A DNA stretch of 16,960 nucleotides from NCBI GenBank assembly GCA_011775825.1, contig JAABYK010000189.1, forward strand, positions 3,411-20,370, read 5' to 3'. The position numbers and the translations under genes were made by a program. This DNA is from Candidatus Zhuqueibacterota bacterium. Its GTDB lineage: Bacteria > Zhuqueibacterota > Zhuqueibacteria > Oceanimicrobiales > Oceanimicrobiaceae. Under the pieces are notes generated by a model that was not told where the DNA came from, made no database searches, and was given only the letters and a program-made list of their open reading frames with translations. How positions within the stretch are numbered: the first letter of the stretch is position 1; every line of letters starts with the position of its first letter. Positions 1-6,392 of the stretch are shown one piece after another.

Positions 1-31
1 GAAGGATGATTAAGGGAATTGAAATAAACCA

Positions 32-58
32 TGTTTCGACTCCGCTCAACATGACGTG
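32..58. repeat. Possible intergenic repeat fragment downstream of pgpA
   Basis: The stretch around TTTCGACTCCGCTCAACATG resembles short dispersed intergenic repeats seen in many environmental bacterial genomes (TTTCGAC...CTCAACATGAC). Only one copy lies in this window, so the call rests on memory of similar sequences. The remaining bases 1-135 hold nothing recognisable. Confidence 0.3.
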
Positions 59-135
59 AAGATCTTGTGTCGACTTTTTGGATAGCCTTAAATCCATGGA
101 TTTGCGCAAATGATCATTTTTACAATAGATTTCTT

Positions 136-594
136 TCATAGAATTTCATTGACCACAGCATATAGTAATCTCAAGCTCAGGGCACCGTAGATTCCGGCAA
201 TCACGTCATCCATCATCACTCCCCAACCTCCGGGTAGTTTTTCTGCATAACTCACGGGAGAGAGCTTCGCTATATCAAATAATCTAAAAAGAAAGAACCC
301 AATTGCAAGCCATATTAATTTTTTTTTGAACAGGATTAGGGTAATAAGCATCCCCACAACTTCATCAATTATAATGACTTGGTTGTCGGGAATCTGCGTG
401 TCTTTTTCTACTTTTCTGGCCGACCAGGCTCCAAGAAAAAATAAGCCAACGACAAACAAGAGAAAGTAAACAGATTCGCTTTCAGGGATGATCCAATATA
501 AAAAAAGTCCCAGGAAACTACCCACCGTACCGGGGAAGATCGGCGTGTATCCCAGAAAAAACCCGGTGGCGATAACGCGGGAAACTAAGTGCAT
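136..594 (-). CDS. pgpA: Phosphatidylglycerophosphatase A (PgpA)
   Basis: Removes the phosphate from phosphatidylglycerophosphate to give phosphatidylglycerol at the inner membrane. The 152-residue protein is of normal family length. It shows the conserved PGTVGS segment (residues 21-26), an IIDEVVGM acidic motif (about 75-82), FRLFDIAK (103-110) and a GVMMDDVIAGI motif (125-135), separated by hydrophobic membrane segments. The ATG (592-594) directly follows the TAA of pgsA (595-597) with no spacer, so the two are probably translationally coupled; no strong Shine-Dalgarno is seen. PgsA makes the substrate of this enzyme, so the pair encodes two consecutive pathway steps. The family assignment is firm. 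Confidence 0.95.
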   Translation of the reverse strand: MHLVSRVIATGFFLGYTPIFPGTVGSFLGLFLYWIIPESESVYFLLFVVGLFFLGAWSARKVEKDTQIPDNQVIIIDEVVGMLITLILFKKKLIWLAIGFFLFRLFDIAKLSPVSYAEKLPGGWGVMMDDVIAGIYGALSLRLLYAVVNEIL

Positions 595-1221
595 TTATCG
601 AACATTGGTTGGCACAAAAACACGGTAGCAGGCAATTGCAAGACTCTTGAGGTGACGGCGGTTCTCATATAAATAACTCGCGCCTGTATAGACGGTAAAA
701 AGCGTTACAAATAGCATCAAATAGTGAATGAGATGCCATTCTTCCACGGCGGATACGAATTCAGGCTCAGTTCCGCGGACAGCGTATTGCTCCTTGAGGA
801 TCATCCAAATAAATATCAAATAAATGGCGAGCATTTGGCAGGCGGTTTTCCACTTCGCACTTGTACTCGTTACCAGCGGTTGGTTCTTAGAAATACCGTA
901 TGATCTTAAGGCCGTAATGATAGCGTCGCGCAACGCAATCACCAGGAACATCCATAAATCCACGTATCCAAGATAGGTAAACACACCAAAAGCGGTGGAA
1001 ATCAGGATCTTGTCTGCAAGCGGATCGAGATATTTTCCGGTTAACGTAATGTTACCGGATTTCCTGGCCACATACCCGTCGTACCAATCAGTTAAGCAGG
1101 CAAAGACAAAAAGAAAGAGGGAGAAATACCTAAGATAGATGTGCTTGGTAAGGATTAAGATGGTTGCGAACAACGGGGTCAGGATCATGCGAAAGACTGT
1201 CAACTGATTTGGCCGAGACAT
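595..1221 (-). CDS. pgsA: CDP-diacylglycerol-glycerol-3-phosphate 3-phosphatidyltransferase (PgsA)
   Basis: Transfers the phosphatidyl group of CDP-diacylglycerol to glycerol-3-phosphate, giving phosphatidylglycerophosphate. The 208-residue protein begins MSRPNQLTVFRM, a typical PgsA start. It carries the full CDP-alcohol phosphotransferase signature D-G-x2-A-R-x8-G-x3-D-x3-D (D48, G49, A52, R53, G62, D66, D70), and the rest is mainly hydrophobic transmembrane helices. A GAGAG sequence upstream of the ATG may serve as ribosome binding site. The gene follows recR after 54 nt and abuts pgpA. Substrate choice (glycerol phosphate rather than another alcohol) is inferred from the N-terminal style and the pgpA neighbour. 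Confidence 0.95.
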   Translation of the reverse strand: MSRPNQLTVFRMILTPLFATILILTKHIYLRYFSLFLFVFACLTDWYDGYVARKSGNITLTGKYLDPLADKILISTAFGVFTYLGYVDLWMFLVIALRDAIITALRSYGISKNQPLVTSTSAKWKTACQMLAIYLIFIWMILKEQYAVRGTEPEFVSAVEEWHLIHYLMLFVTLFTVYTGASYLYENRRHLKSLAIACYRVFVPTNVR

Positions 1222-1275
1222 AAACGACTCTCGTTTAGTTAAAGGATAGATACCTCTGGCAGCCAGATAATTCCC

Positions 1276-1872
1276 TCACAGAGCAACTCTGCCTTCTATG
1301 GCCCTTGCCAGGGTGATTTCATCGGCATATTCCAGATCCCCGCCAACCGGGATGCCACGGGCAATTCGCGAGATTTTGATGCTCATGGGCTTGATGAGCT
1401 TTTCCAAATACACGGCTGTGGCCTCGCCTTCGGCATTCGGATTTGTAGCGATGATCATTTCGCTCACAGAGTCACTCAAACGCCTCATCAACTCCTTGAT
1501 CCGCAAGTCATCCGGGCCAATGCCTTCGAGGGGCGAGAGGGCGCCGCCAAGGACATGATACAACCCTTTGTATTGGCTGGTTCTTTCCAATGCCAGCACA
1601 TCGTTCGCTTCTTCCACGATACAAATGGTACTGCGGTCCCGTTTTTCGTTCGTGCATATATGACAAGGGTCGACTTCTGTGATGTTGTAACATGTCGTAC
1701 AGAATTTCACGTTTTCTTTCAGTGAAATCAAGGCTTCCGCGAGCTGTTGCACTTCGAACTTCGATGATTTCAAAAGATAAAAAACCACTCTCTGTGCGGA
1801 CTTTCTGCCGATACCGGGCAATTTTGAGAATTCCGAAATCGCCCGTTCCATTGAAACCGATGGATATTGCAT
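1276..1872 (-). CDS. recR: Recombination mediator protein RecR
   Basis: DNA-binding ring protein of the RecFOR pathway, which helps load RecA on SSB-coated gaps. The 198-residue length matches the family. In order it has a helix-hairpin-helix region with SKLPGIGRKSAQR (about 16-28), a four-cysteine zinc site (C58, C61, C70, C73) and a Toprim domain starting CIVEEANDVLALE (84-97, E87 acidic). The C-terminal part contains NPNAEGEAT and the GIPVGGDLEYAD segment. It follows ybaB by 16 nt in the common dnaX-ybaB-recR order, so it is probably co-transcribed. The Shine-Dalgarno is weak. Confidence 0.97.
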   Translation of the reverse strand: MQYPSVSMERAISEFSKLPGIGRKSAQRVVFYLLKSSKFEVQQLAEALISLKENVKFCTTCYNITEVDPCHICTNEKRDRSTICIVEEANDVLALERTSQYKGLYHVLGGALSPLEGIGPDDLRIKELMRRLSDSVSEMIIATNPNAEGEATAVYLEKLIKPMSIKISRIARGIPVGGDLEYADEITLARAIEGRVAL

Positions 1873-1888
1873 GGCGGTTTAACGACTG

Positions 1889-2218
1889 TTAAAGACCCGG
1901 AATCTTCATGCCGCCGGGGAGCATGCCACCCGCCGCTTTGCCCATTTCTTGGGAAGCCATTTCCTGGGCTTTCTCAAGGGCCTGGTTAACCGCCGCAACC
2001 ACCAAGTCTTCCAACATTTCCACATCGTCGGGGTCGACCACCTGTTTGTCGATGTGGATTTCCACTATCTCTTGCTTGCCATTTGCAACTGCCGTCACCA
2101 TTCCTCCGCCCGCGCTTCCTTCGACAGTCAAATCGGCAAGCTGATCTTGCACTTTTTGTAGTTTTTCTTGCATCTTTTGGGCTTGCTTCAGCAAGTCACC
2201 CATACCAGGCTTTGCCAT
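1889..2218 (-). CDS. ybaB: YbaB/EbfC family nucleoid-associated protein
   Basis: Small dimeric DNA-binding protein of the YbaB/EbfC family, usually encoded between dnaX and recR; its exact role is not settled. I chose the ATG at 2216-2218 (MAKPGMGDLLKQAQKMQEKL) because AAGGAG lies just upstream and this gives the usual length (109 residues). The open frame extends back to 2281, but that part overlaps dnaX and does not look like the family. The N-terminal helix is rich in Gln and Lys. The central strands (VEGSAGGGMVTAVANGK) and the Gly/Met-rich C-terminus (GGMLPGGMKIPGL) are typical. Confidence 0.96.
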   Translation of the reverse strand: MAKPGMGDLLKQAQKMQEKLQKVQDQLADLTVEGSAGGGMVTAVANGKQEIVEIHIDKQVVDPDDVEMLEDLVVAAVNQALEKAQEMASQEMGKAAGGMLPGGMKIPGL

Positions 2219-2243
2219 AGTTAACTCCTTAAAAGATTGTATT

Positions 2244-3941
2244 TTATGCCTGTGTGACAATCTCGCCATCGAACAATTCAATGACTTTCTTCAAAATTGG
2301 AATCTGCGTGTTTTCATCAACTTCCGGATCCATTTGTGGTTCTTTGGCAGGCTTATGTTTCACCAGAATGTCCTGGAATTCTTCGCTCTCATGCTTCCTG
2401 CATTGAATTTTCAGGCGGTAACCTGTGTGCTCAAAGATCACCTCTTGAATCAGGTGCCTATTCTGATTAATTGTGTTGATATGAAATCCATTTTCTTTTC
2501 CAAACGAAATCTCGAGCGTCCCGCCATGAAGTCCGGTTGGATAGCCTTCATTCAGGAACGAACCCAGGTGGATCTTTTTTCCTTTCACCTCATTGATGAT
2601 TTGAGGCCACAACGCCTTGAGCTTATTTAATGATGCAGAATCCGTTTCACTTGAGTTGCTAGAGCTGTGGGTCGCTTGATGAGTCTGATTCTGCTGCTTG
2701 TTATGGCTTTCAGCTTCACCCGACTTGCCTCCGGTTATGACTTTTACTTTTTCAACGACGTTTGGGACTGGGTTTGTTTCGTTAGGGCTTACTGTCTGGA
2801 CTGGGCTTTTTTTTATACCGCTTATGTGGCTCAAGAGTTGATCCAATTCAACGCTCTTGTCCATTTTTATCATTTTCACCAAAAGAATTTCCAACATCAT
2901 CTTCGGATTCGAACTGCGCTTTATCTGATACACAGTTTCAGAAGCCAACTGAATCAGGCGCAACAAGTCGGTTTCTGAAAATTTCTCGGTCATGTCTTTG
3001 TATTTTATGTTGTAGGAATCCCCGCCTTCGATTAGGTTCAAATTTCCGGTGGCCTTTAAGACTAACATGTTTCTGAAATGTTCGATAAGTCCATTCAGAA
3101 ATTCCCCGATATCGTACCCCTGTTTGAAAACAGATTCAACCAGAGTTAGGCCTCGATTCAAATCCTTTTTGACCAGACAGTCGGTACAATCAAAATACAG
3201 CTCCTGGTCGATGATGCCCAGAAGTTCCGACAGCTCGTTGATACTTACCTTGGCTCCGCTGAATGAGACGACCTGATCCAAAATACTCAGACTGTCTCGC
3301 ATGCTGCCTTCGGATTTTTTGGCAACGAGGTAGAGCGATTCCTCATCAATTTTGATGTTTTCTTCGGCGCAAATGGTTTGCAACTGTTGGACAATTTCGT
3401 TTAGCGGCATTCTTCGGAAGTCGTAGCGCTGGCACCGAGATAAGATCGTGGCAGGGACTTTGTGCGGTTCAGTCGTAGCGAAAATGAAAAGCACGTTCGG
3501 GGGCGGTTCTTCGAGCGTTTTTAAGAGGGCATTGAAGGCCTCGGTTGTGAGCATGTGCACTTCATCGATGATGTAGATTTTGTGTTTGCCTTTGGTAGCG
3601 GAATATTTGAGATTCTCCCTGAGATTTCGCACCTCGTCGATGCCCCGGTTGGAGGCGCCGTCGATTTCAAACACATCCAGGCTGCGGGATTCGGTGATTT
3701 CCTTGCAACTCGAGCACGCATTGCACGGGGTGGTTGTAGGCCCTTGTTCGCAATTGATGGCTTTTGCCAGGATTCTCGCGGTGGTGGTTTTACCGACGCC
3801 TCGAGGGCCGGAGAAGAGATAGGCGGATGCCAGGCGGTTTTGCTTGATTGCATTCACTAATGTGGTGGTCACATGATTTTGTGCCACCACCTCCTCGAAT
3901 TGCATTGGCCGCCATTTTCTTGCAAGAACCAGGTAAGACAT
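2244..3941 (-). CDS. dnaX: DNA polymerase III subunit gamma/tau (DnaX)
   Basis: Clamp-loader ATPase of the replicative polymerase. The 565-residue tau-type protein has Walker A GPRGVGKT (45-52), a zinc-binding set C64, C73, C76, C79, Walker B with DEVH (126-129), a sensor segment ATTEPHK (155-161) and an SRC arginine-finger motif (168-170). The clamp-loader helical domain follows, to about residue 365. After that comes a polar linker rich in Ser, Asn and Gln (about 380-440) and a C-terminal domain that in other bacteria contacts the polymerase and helicase. GGAGGGG lies upstream of the ATG. At residues 376-379 the frame crosses a run of eight A; see the separate regulatory entry. The gene heads dnaX-ybaB-recR and lies downstream of the SRP RNA. 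Confidence 0.97.
   Translation of the reverse strand: MSYLVLARKWRPMQFEEVVAQNHVTTTLVNAIKQNRLASAYLFSGPRGVGKTTTARILAKAINCEQGPTTTPCNACSSCKEITESRSLDVFEIDGASNRGIDEVRNLRENLKYSATKGKHKIYIIDEVHMLTTEAFNALLKTLEEPPPNVLFIFATTEPHKVPATILSRCQRYDFRRMPLNEIVQQLQTICAEENIKIDEESLYLVAKKSEGSMRDSLSILDQVVSFSGAKVSINELSELLGIIDQELYFDCTDCLVKKDLNRGLTLVESVFKQGYDIGEFLNGLIEHFRNMLVLKATGNLNLIEGGDSYNIKYKDMTEKFSETDLLRLIQLASETVYQIKRSSNPKMMLEILLVKMIKMDKSVELDQLLSHISGIKKSPVQTVSPNETNPVPNVVEKVKVITGGKSGEAESHNKQQNQTHQATHSSSNSSETDSASLNKLKALWPQIINEVKGKKIHLGSFLNEGYPTGLHGGTLEISFGKENGFHINTINQNRHLIQEVIFEHTGYRLKIQCRKHESEEFQDILVKHKPAKEPQMDPEVDENTQIPILKKVIELFDGEIVTQA
2807..2814 (-). promoter_or_regulatory. A8 slippery run in dnaX, candidate gamma/tau frameshift site
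   Basis: On the coding strand the frame reads ATA AAA AAA AGC, with eight A in a row at residues 376-379, directly after the clamp-loader core. A -1 shift would add eight residues (KPSPDSKP) and stop at TAA, giving a product of about 386 residues. A +1 shift also meets a stop within a few codons. Ribosomal or transcriptional slippage on A-runs is known to make the short gamma subunit in Escherichia coli and Thermus. No strong downstream stem-loop was found, so use of this site is an inference. Confidence 0.45.
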
Positions 3942-3984
3942 CCGAAAACCCCTCCGCAGATTAGAGATTCATACGCGCGTTAAA

Positions 3985-4141
3985 TGTCTGAACGAAAACG
4001 TAAGCACACCGTCATTCCGGTGATGTTCCCCGCTTAAAGATTGCGGGGACACGTTTGTGCCGGAATCTCGTTGTTTTAGACACGGAGATTCCCGCTTAAA
4101 CCCTGCAGGAATGACTTAAAAGGGCTGTTTTCGTTCAGACA
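3985..4141. mobile_element. MITE-like palindromic element with 5-bp target duplication
   Basis: A 157-bp non-coding element with perfect 15-bp terminal inverted repeats: TGTCTGAACGAAAAC at 3985-3999 and its complement at 4127-4141. It is flanked on both sides by TTAAA (3980-3984 and 4142-4146), as expected for a 5-bp target-site duplication. Nested inside are further inverted pairs: GTCATTCC/GGAATGAC (4011-4018 and 4108-4115), CCCCGC/GCGGGG near 4028-4048, and GGAATCTC/GAGATTCC (4062-4069 and 4085-4092). The transcript could therefore fold into a long hairpin. It fills most of the gap between the SRP RNA and dnaX. No transposase is encoded, so it would need one elsewhere. Confidence 0.75.
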
Positions 4142-4155
4142 TTAAATAAACTCAC

Positions 4156-4172
4156 GATTTTTGTTAAAAATC
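4156..4172 (-). terminator. Weak hairpin after the SRP RNA
   Basis: A perfect 7-bp A/T-rich stem (GATTTTT/AAAAATC) with a 3-nt loop lies 4 nt downstream of the SRP RNA 3' end. It could act as a weak terminator or 3'-end processing signal. It has one G:C pair per stem and no long U-tract, so read-through into dnaX is quite possible. Confidence 0.3.
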
Positions 4173-4176
4173 AATC

Positions 4177-4449
4177 GGCTGTGCACCTGGCTTCGACTTT
4201 TCCTTCCCACAAGCAACTCTCAGTAAGCGACTCCGGTCAAGCAAACCCTCGGCACATAAAATAATTGCTTACCGCTGCTACCTTCCGGTCCTGACGGGGT
4301 TGGGCATTATTTTATTGCGAGGGACTTGAGCCATCAGCATCGCTTACCAAAGGCCACTTCATGGGGGAGCAAGCCTCGGACAGGAATTCGACCCTGCTAT
4401 AGCGGGTTGCAGGAAATAGGGCACCGCTAACTCCCCGTCTAGCACAGCC
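4177..4449 (-). ncRNA. ffs: Signal recognition particle RNA, large bacterial type
   Basis: RNA of the signal recognition particle. The Ffh-binding hairpin is plain: GTCAGGACCGGAAGGTAGCA on the minus strand, with the GGAA loop at 4283-4286. It sits on a 10-bp A/T-only stem formed by 4256-4265 and 4306-4315. The upstream half (GCTAGACGGGGAGTTAGCGG and following) matches the Alu-domain 5' end of large SRP RNAs such as Bacillus scRNA. The ends pair perfectly over 8 bp (GGCTGTGC at 4442-4449 with GCACAGCC at 4177-4184), which sets a 273-nt length. The 5' end abuts the CCA of tRNA-Ala. Confidence 0.93.
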
Positions 4450-4525
<76 letters not shown>

Positions 4526-4598
4526 GGTTTCAAAATTCGCAAATCGAAAAACGAATACGAATTTCTATATCCGAATGTCGATTTACCAATTCCGAACG

Positions 4599-4690
4599 TG
4601 GCGGAGAGGGAGGGATTCGAACCCCCGGTGGCCGAAAGACCACAACGGTTTTCGAGACCGCCCCGTTTAGCCAGACTCCGGCACCTCTCC
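4599..4690 (-). tRNA. tRNA-Ser(CGA)
   Basis: A 92-nt class II tRNA with acceptor GGAGAGG/CCTCTCC, discriminator G and encoded CCA. The anticodon loop CTCGAAA gives anticodon CGA, reading UCG. The long variable arm (GTGGTCTTTCGGCCAC) is typical of tRNA-Ser. It lies 88 nt after tRNA-Ser(GGA) and shares its acceptor stem, which suggests an old duplication. Confidence 0.95.
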
Positions 4691-4778
4691 TTTAAAAAAG
4701 CGTAATTCGTAAATCGGATATCGAAAAAAGTTAGCACAGAATATCGACTGATTTTCGATTTCTGTTTTCGCAAAAACG

Positions 4779-4868
4779 CGGAGAGGCAGGGATTCGAACC
4801 CTGGGAGGAGCTTATGACCCCTCACACGATTTCCAGTCGTGCACCTTCGTCCGCTCGGTCACCTCTCC
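4779..4868 (-). tRNA. tRNA-Ser(GGA)
   Basis: A 90-nt class II tRNA (without CCA), starting GGAGAGGTGACCGAGCGG. The anticodon loop CTGGAAA gives anticodon GGA, reading UCC/UCU. A long variable arm is present. CCA is not encoded: the discriminator G is followed by CGTT. The 5' end lies only 3 nt after the TGA of tadA, so RNase P cleavage here would also set the 3' end of the tadA message. Confidence 0.95.
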
Positions 4869-4871
4869 GTA

Positions 4872-5333
4872 TCAGCTTTTCTTAGTCCTGACGTTTCGAA
4901 AGAACGTTTGTAGAATTCCCAGACATTTCGCCTCCAGAATGCCGAACGTAACTTGCACGTTTGAGCGAAGCGCTGGATTCTGGAGAACATTCATTGCCGA
5001 GCCGCAAGCACCCATGCTGACATCGTTCACTCCGTAAACCACATGAGAAATTCGGGATAAATAGATGGCTCCGGCACACATCGGACACGGCTCTTTTGTG
5101 ACATATAGCGTGGCATCTTCAAGCCGCCAAGAAGCTTGCGAGTTTGCAGCGGCGGTGATGGCAATGATTTCTGCATGGGCCGTCGGATCCTGTAATGATT
5201 CAACCATATTGTGGCCACGTCCGATGATCCGATTGTCGGCCACAATTACGACACCGATTGGCACCTCTTGCTTTTCAAACGCTTTTTCGGCTTCACGATA
5301 CGCTAACTCCATCCACGTCTCATGCGTCTTCAT
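4872..5333 (-). CDS. tadA: tRNA-specific adenosine-34 deaminase (TadA)
   Basis: Converts A34 to inosine in the wobble position of tRNA-Arg(ACG), so that this one tRNA reads CGU, CGC and CGA. The 153-residue protein has the cytidine/deoxycytidylate deaminase zinc motif: H53-A-E55, with E55 as proton shuttle, and P82-C83-P-M-C86. I chose ATG 5331-5333 (MKTHETWMELAYREAEKAF) because it aligns with the usual TadA N-terminus. The open frame runs on to 5429, but that extension is tRNA-Arg read as protein. The ATG starts 4 nt after the discriminator base of tRNA-Arg(ACG), its own substrate. No canonical Shine-Dalgarno is possible except inside the tRNA. An in-frame ATG at 5310-5312 is an alternative start. 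Confidence 0.95.
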   Translation of the reverse strand: MKTHETWMELAYREAEKAFEKQEVPIGVVIVADNRIIGRGHNMVESLQDPTAHAEIIAITAAANSQASWRLEDATLYVTKEPCPMCAGAIYLSRISHVVYGVNDVSMGACGSAMNVLQNPALRSNVQVTFGILEAKCLGILQTFFRNVRTKKS

Positions 5334-5337
5334 ATCG

Positions 5338-5411
5338 TACGCCCGGGAGGACTCGAACCCCCAACCTCTTGGTCCGTAGCCAAGCGCTCTATCCAATTGA
5401 GCTACGGGCGC
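5338..5411 (-). tRNA. tRNA-Arg(ACG), the substrate of TadA
   Basis: A 74-nt cloverleaf (without CCA): acceptor GCGCCCG/CGGGCGT with a G:U first pair, D-arm GCTC/GAGC, and anticodon stem CTTGG/CCAAG around loop CTACGGA, giving anticodon ACG. The T-arm is GGGGGTTCGAGTCCTCC. The discriminator is A and CCA is not encoded. A34 of this tRNA is the classical target of TadA, whose gene starts 4 nt downstream. It lies 10 nt after tRNA-Glu. Confidence 0.96.
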
Positions 5412-5421
5412 AGCAGTGTTG

Positions 5422-5494
5422 TGGCGCATACGGGAGTCGAACCCGTGTTACCGACGTGAGAGGCCGGCGTCCTAGGCCACTAGACGAATGCGCC
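5422..5494 (-). tRNA. tRNA-Glu(CTC)
   Basis: A 73-nt cloverleaf starting GGCGCATTCGTCTAG. The anticodon stem CCGGC/GTCGG, with one G:T pair, encloses loop CTCTCAC, so the anticodon is CTC, reading GAG. The T-arm ACGGGTTCGACTCCCGT is intact, the discriminator is A, and CCA is not encoded. It is the first gene of the stable-RNA unit, about 25 nt from the predicted -10 box. Confidence 0.95.
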
Positions 5495-5519
5495 ACATGA
5501 TCACGAAAATGCAAAGCTC

Positions 5520-5548
5520 AATATATCCAATTCGATAGTTAAAATCAA
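5520..5548 (-). promoter_or_regulatory. Sigma70-like promoter of the tRNA-tadA-SRP RNA unit
   Basis: On the minus strand a -35 box TTGATT (5543-5548) and a -10 box TATATT (5520-5525) are separated by exactly 17 nt. Both boxes are close to the consensus. Transcription would start near 5513, giving a short leader of about 18 nt before tRNA-Glu. No comparable promoter was seen in the short gaps between tRNA-Glu and tRNA-Ser(GGA), so these genes probably share this one. Confidence 0.6.
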
Positions 5549-5565
5549 GCCTTATTTTGCGGGCT

Positions 5566-5607
5566 AAAAAATTAGAAACGCGACCGAAGTCACGATTGAA
5601 TTGGTCG
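5566..5607 (-). terminator. Probable intrinsic terminator of tenA
   Basis: Immediately after the tenA stop, the minus strand has CGACC ... GGTCG (5603-5607 with 5581-5585) followed by a tract with six T (5566-5571). The stem is short and the loop long (17 nt), so this is a moderate candidate. A second small hairpin, AGCC/GGCT (5548-5551 and 5562-5565), follows and overlaps the upstream part of the tRNA promoter. Confidence 0.4.
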
Positions 5608-5608
5608 T

Positions 5609-6289
5609 TTATTGCGGTAGCAACTCTGGCCACATCTCCTCCTTATAACCCATCTCAAAGAACAGAAGTTCAAAACGAGCGCTTTGCAAATATAGATTTT
5701 TCCAACGCTCCTTATCCACAGTTGGGGCCTCAGAAGCAAAGGCATCCATCCTGTTCCGCAACCAGTCCGCCCATTCTAAAAACTCTTCGGATGAATAGGT
5801 TTCGATCCACTCGCGATAATGTTGTGTGTCCGGCAAGCCCTTGGATTTGAGGTCATTGGCAATGTACACATAGCCCCAGGCACATGGCAATAGCACCGCA
5901 ATAATTCCCGGCAAAGATTCTTCATAACAGGTTTTTACGAGAAAGCTCGTGTAAGCCAGCGTGATCATTGCAGGTTCGGTCTGCTCCAACTCTTCTGAGG
6001 TAATGCCAAACCCCGCACACGTGCGCCGATGCAGATCCATTTCAGTATTCAATGTCAGATCGAGCAGCTTAGCAAAATACCCCATGTCATCAAGTTGATG
6101 AGCTTTTGCTGAGGCCAAGGCAAATACGCGACTAAATTCAATCAAATACGCGTAATCCTGTTTCAGGTAGAATTCATAGCGTTCGCGACTTAGCGAGCCG
6201 TCGCCAATGCCTTCCACAAAGGGATGGGCTAAAATGGCCTGCCAAACGGAATCAGCGGCCTTTTTCATGGTTTCCGAGAACGATTCCAT
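5609..6289 (-). CDS. tenA: Thiaminase II / TenA family protein
   Basis: TenA proteins hydrolyse amino-pyrimidine breakdown products of thiamine so that the pyrimidine can be salvaged. The 226-residue length is typical. Probable active-site residues by family pattern are D45 and Y48 in YLKQDYAYLIEF, Y113, C136 in LLPCAWGY and E207 in ARFELLFFEMGY, so the enzyme looks intact. GAGGAGACACC precedes the ATG, a good ribosome binding site. No TPP riboswitch elements were found upstream, and no other thiamine gene is adjacent. It stands alone between the tRNA promoter and a divergent response-regulator remnant. The family call is firm; the exact substrate is inferred. Confidence 0.92.
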   Translation of the reverse strand: MESFSETMKKAADSVWQAILAHPFVEGIGDGSLSRERYEFYLKQDYAYLIEFSRVFALASAKAHQLDDMGYFAKLLDLTLNTEMDLHRRTCAGFGITSEELEQTEPAMITLAYTSFLVKTCYEESLPGIIAVLLPCAWGYVYIANDLKSKGLPDTQHYREWIETYSSEEFLEWADWLRNRMDAFASEAPTVDKERWKNLYLQSARFELLFFEMGYKEEMWPELLPQ

Positions 6290-6392
6290 GGTGTCTCCTC
6301 GATAAAAATCATTTTCATATTCTTAAATCTTGCTTAAAACTTGTCGATGGATAAAATAACTTCGGTTGGAGAACCAAACCATTTTGAACAAG

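Noticed and set aside
5334..5429. N-terminal extension of the tadA frame by 32 residues
   Set aside because: The extension is tRNA-Arg(ACG) and its upstream spacer read as protein; TadA homology begins at residue MKTHETWM.
5258..5500. Plus-strand open frame of 80 codons across tRNA-Arg and tRNA-Glu
   Set aside because: It is the antisense of two tRNAs and the start of tadA, and has no ribosome binding site or family resemblance.
6290..6392. Search for a TPP riboswitch upstream of tenA
   Set aside because: No CTGAGA box or partner motif was found on the minus strand; only a ribosome binding site is visible.
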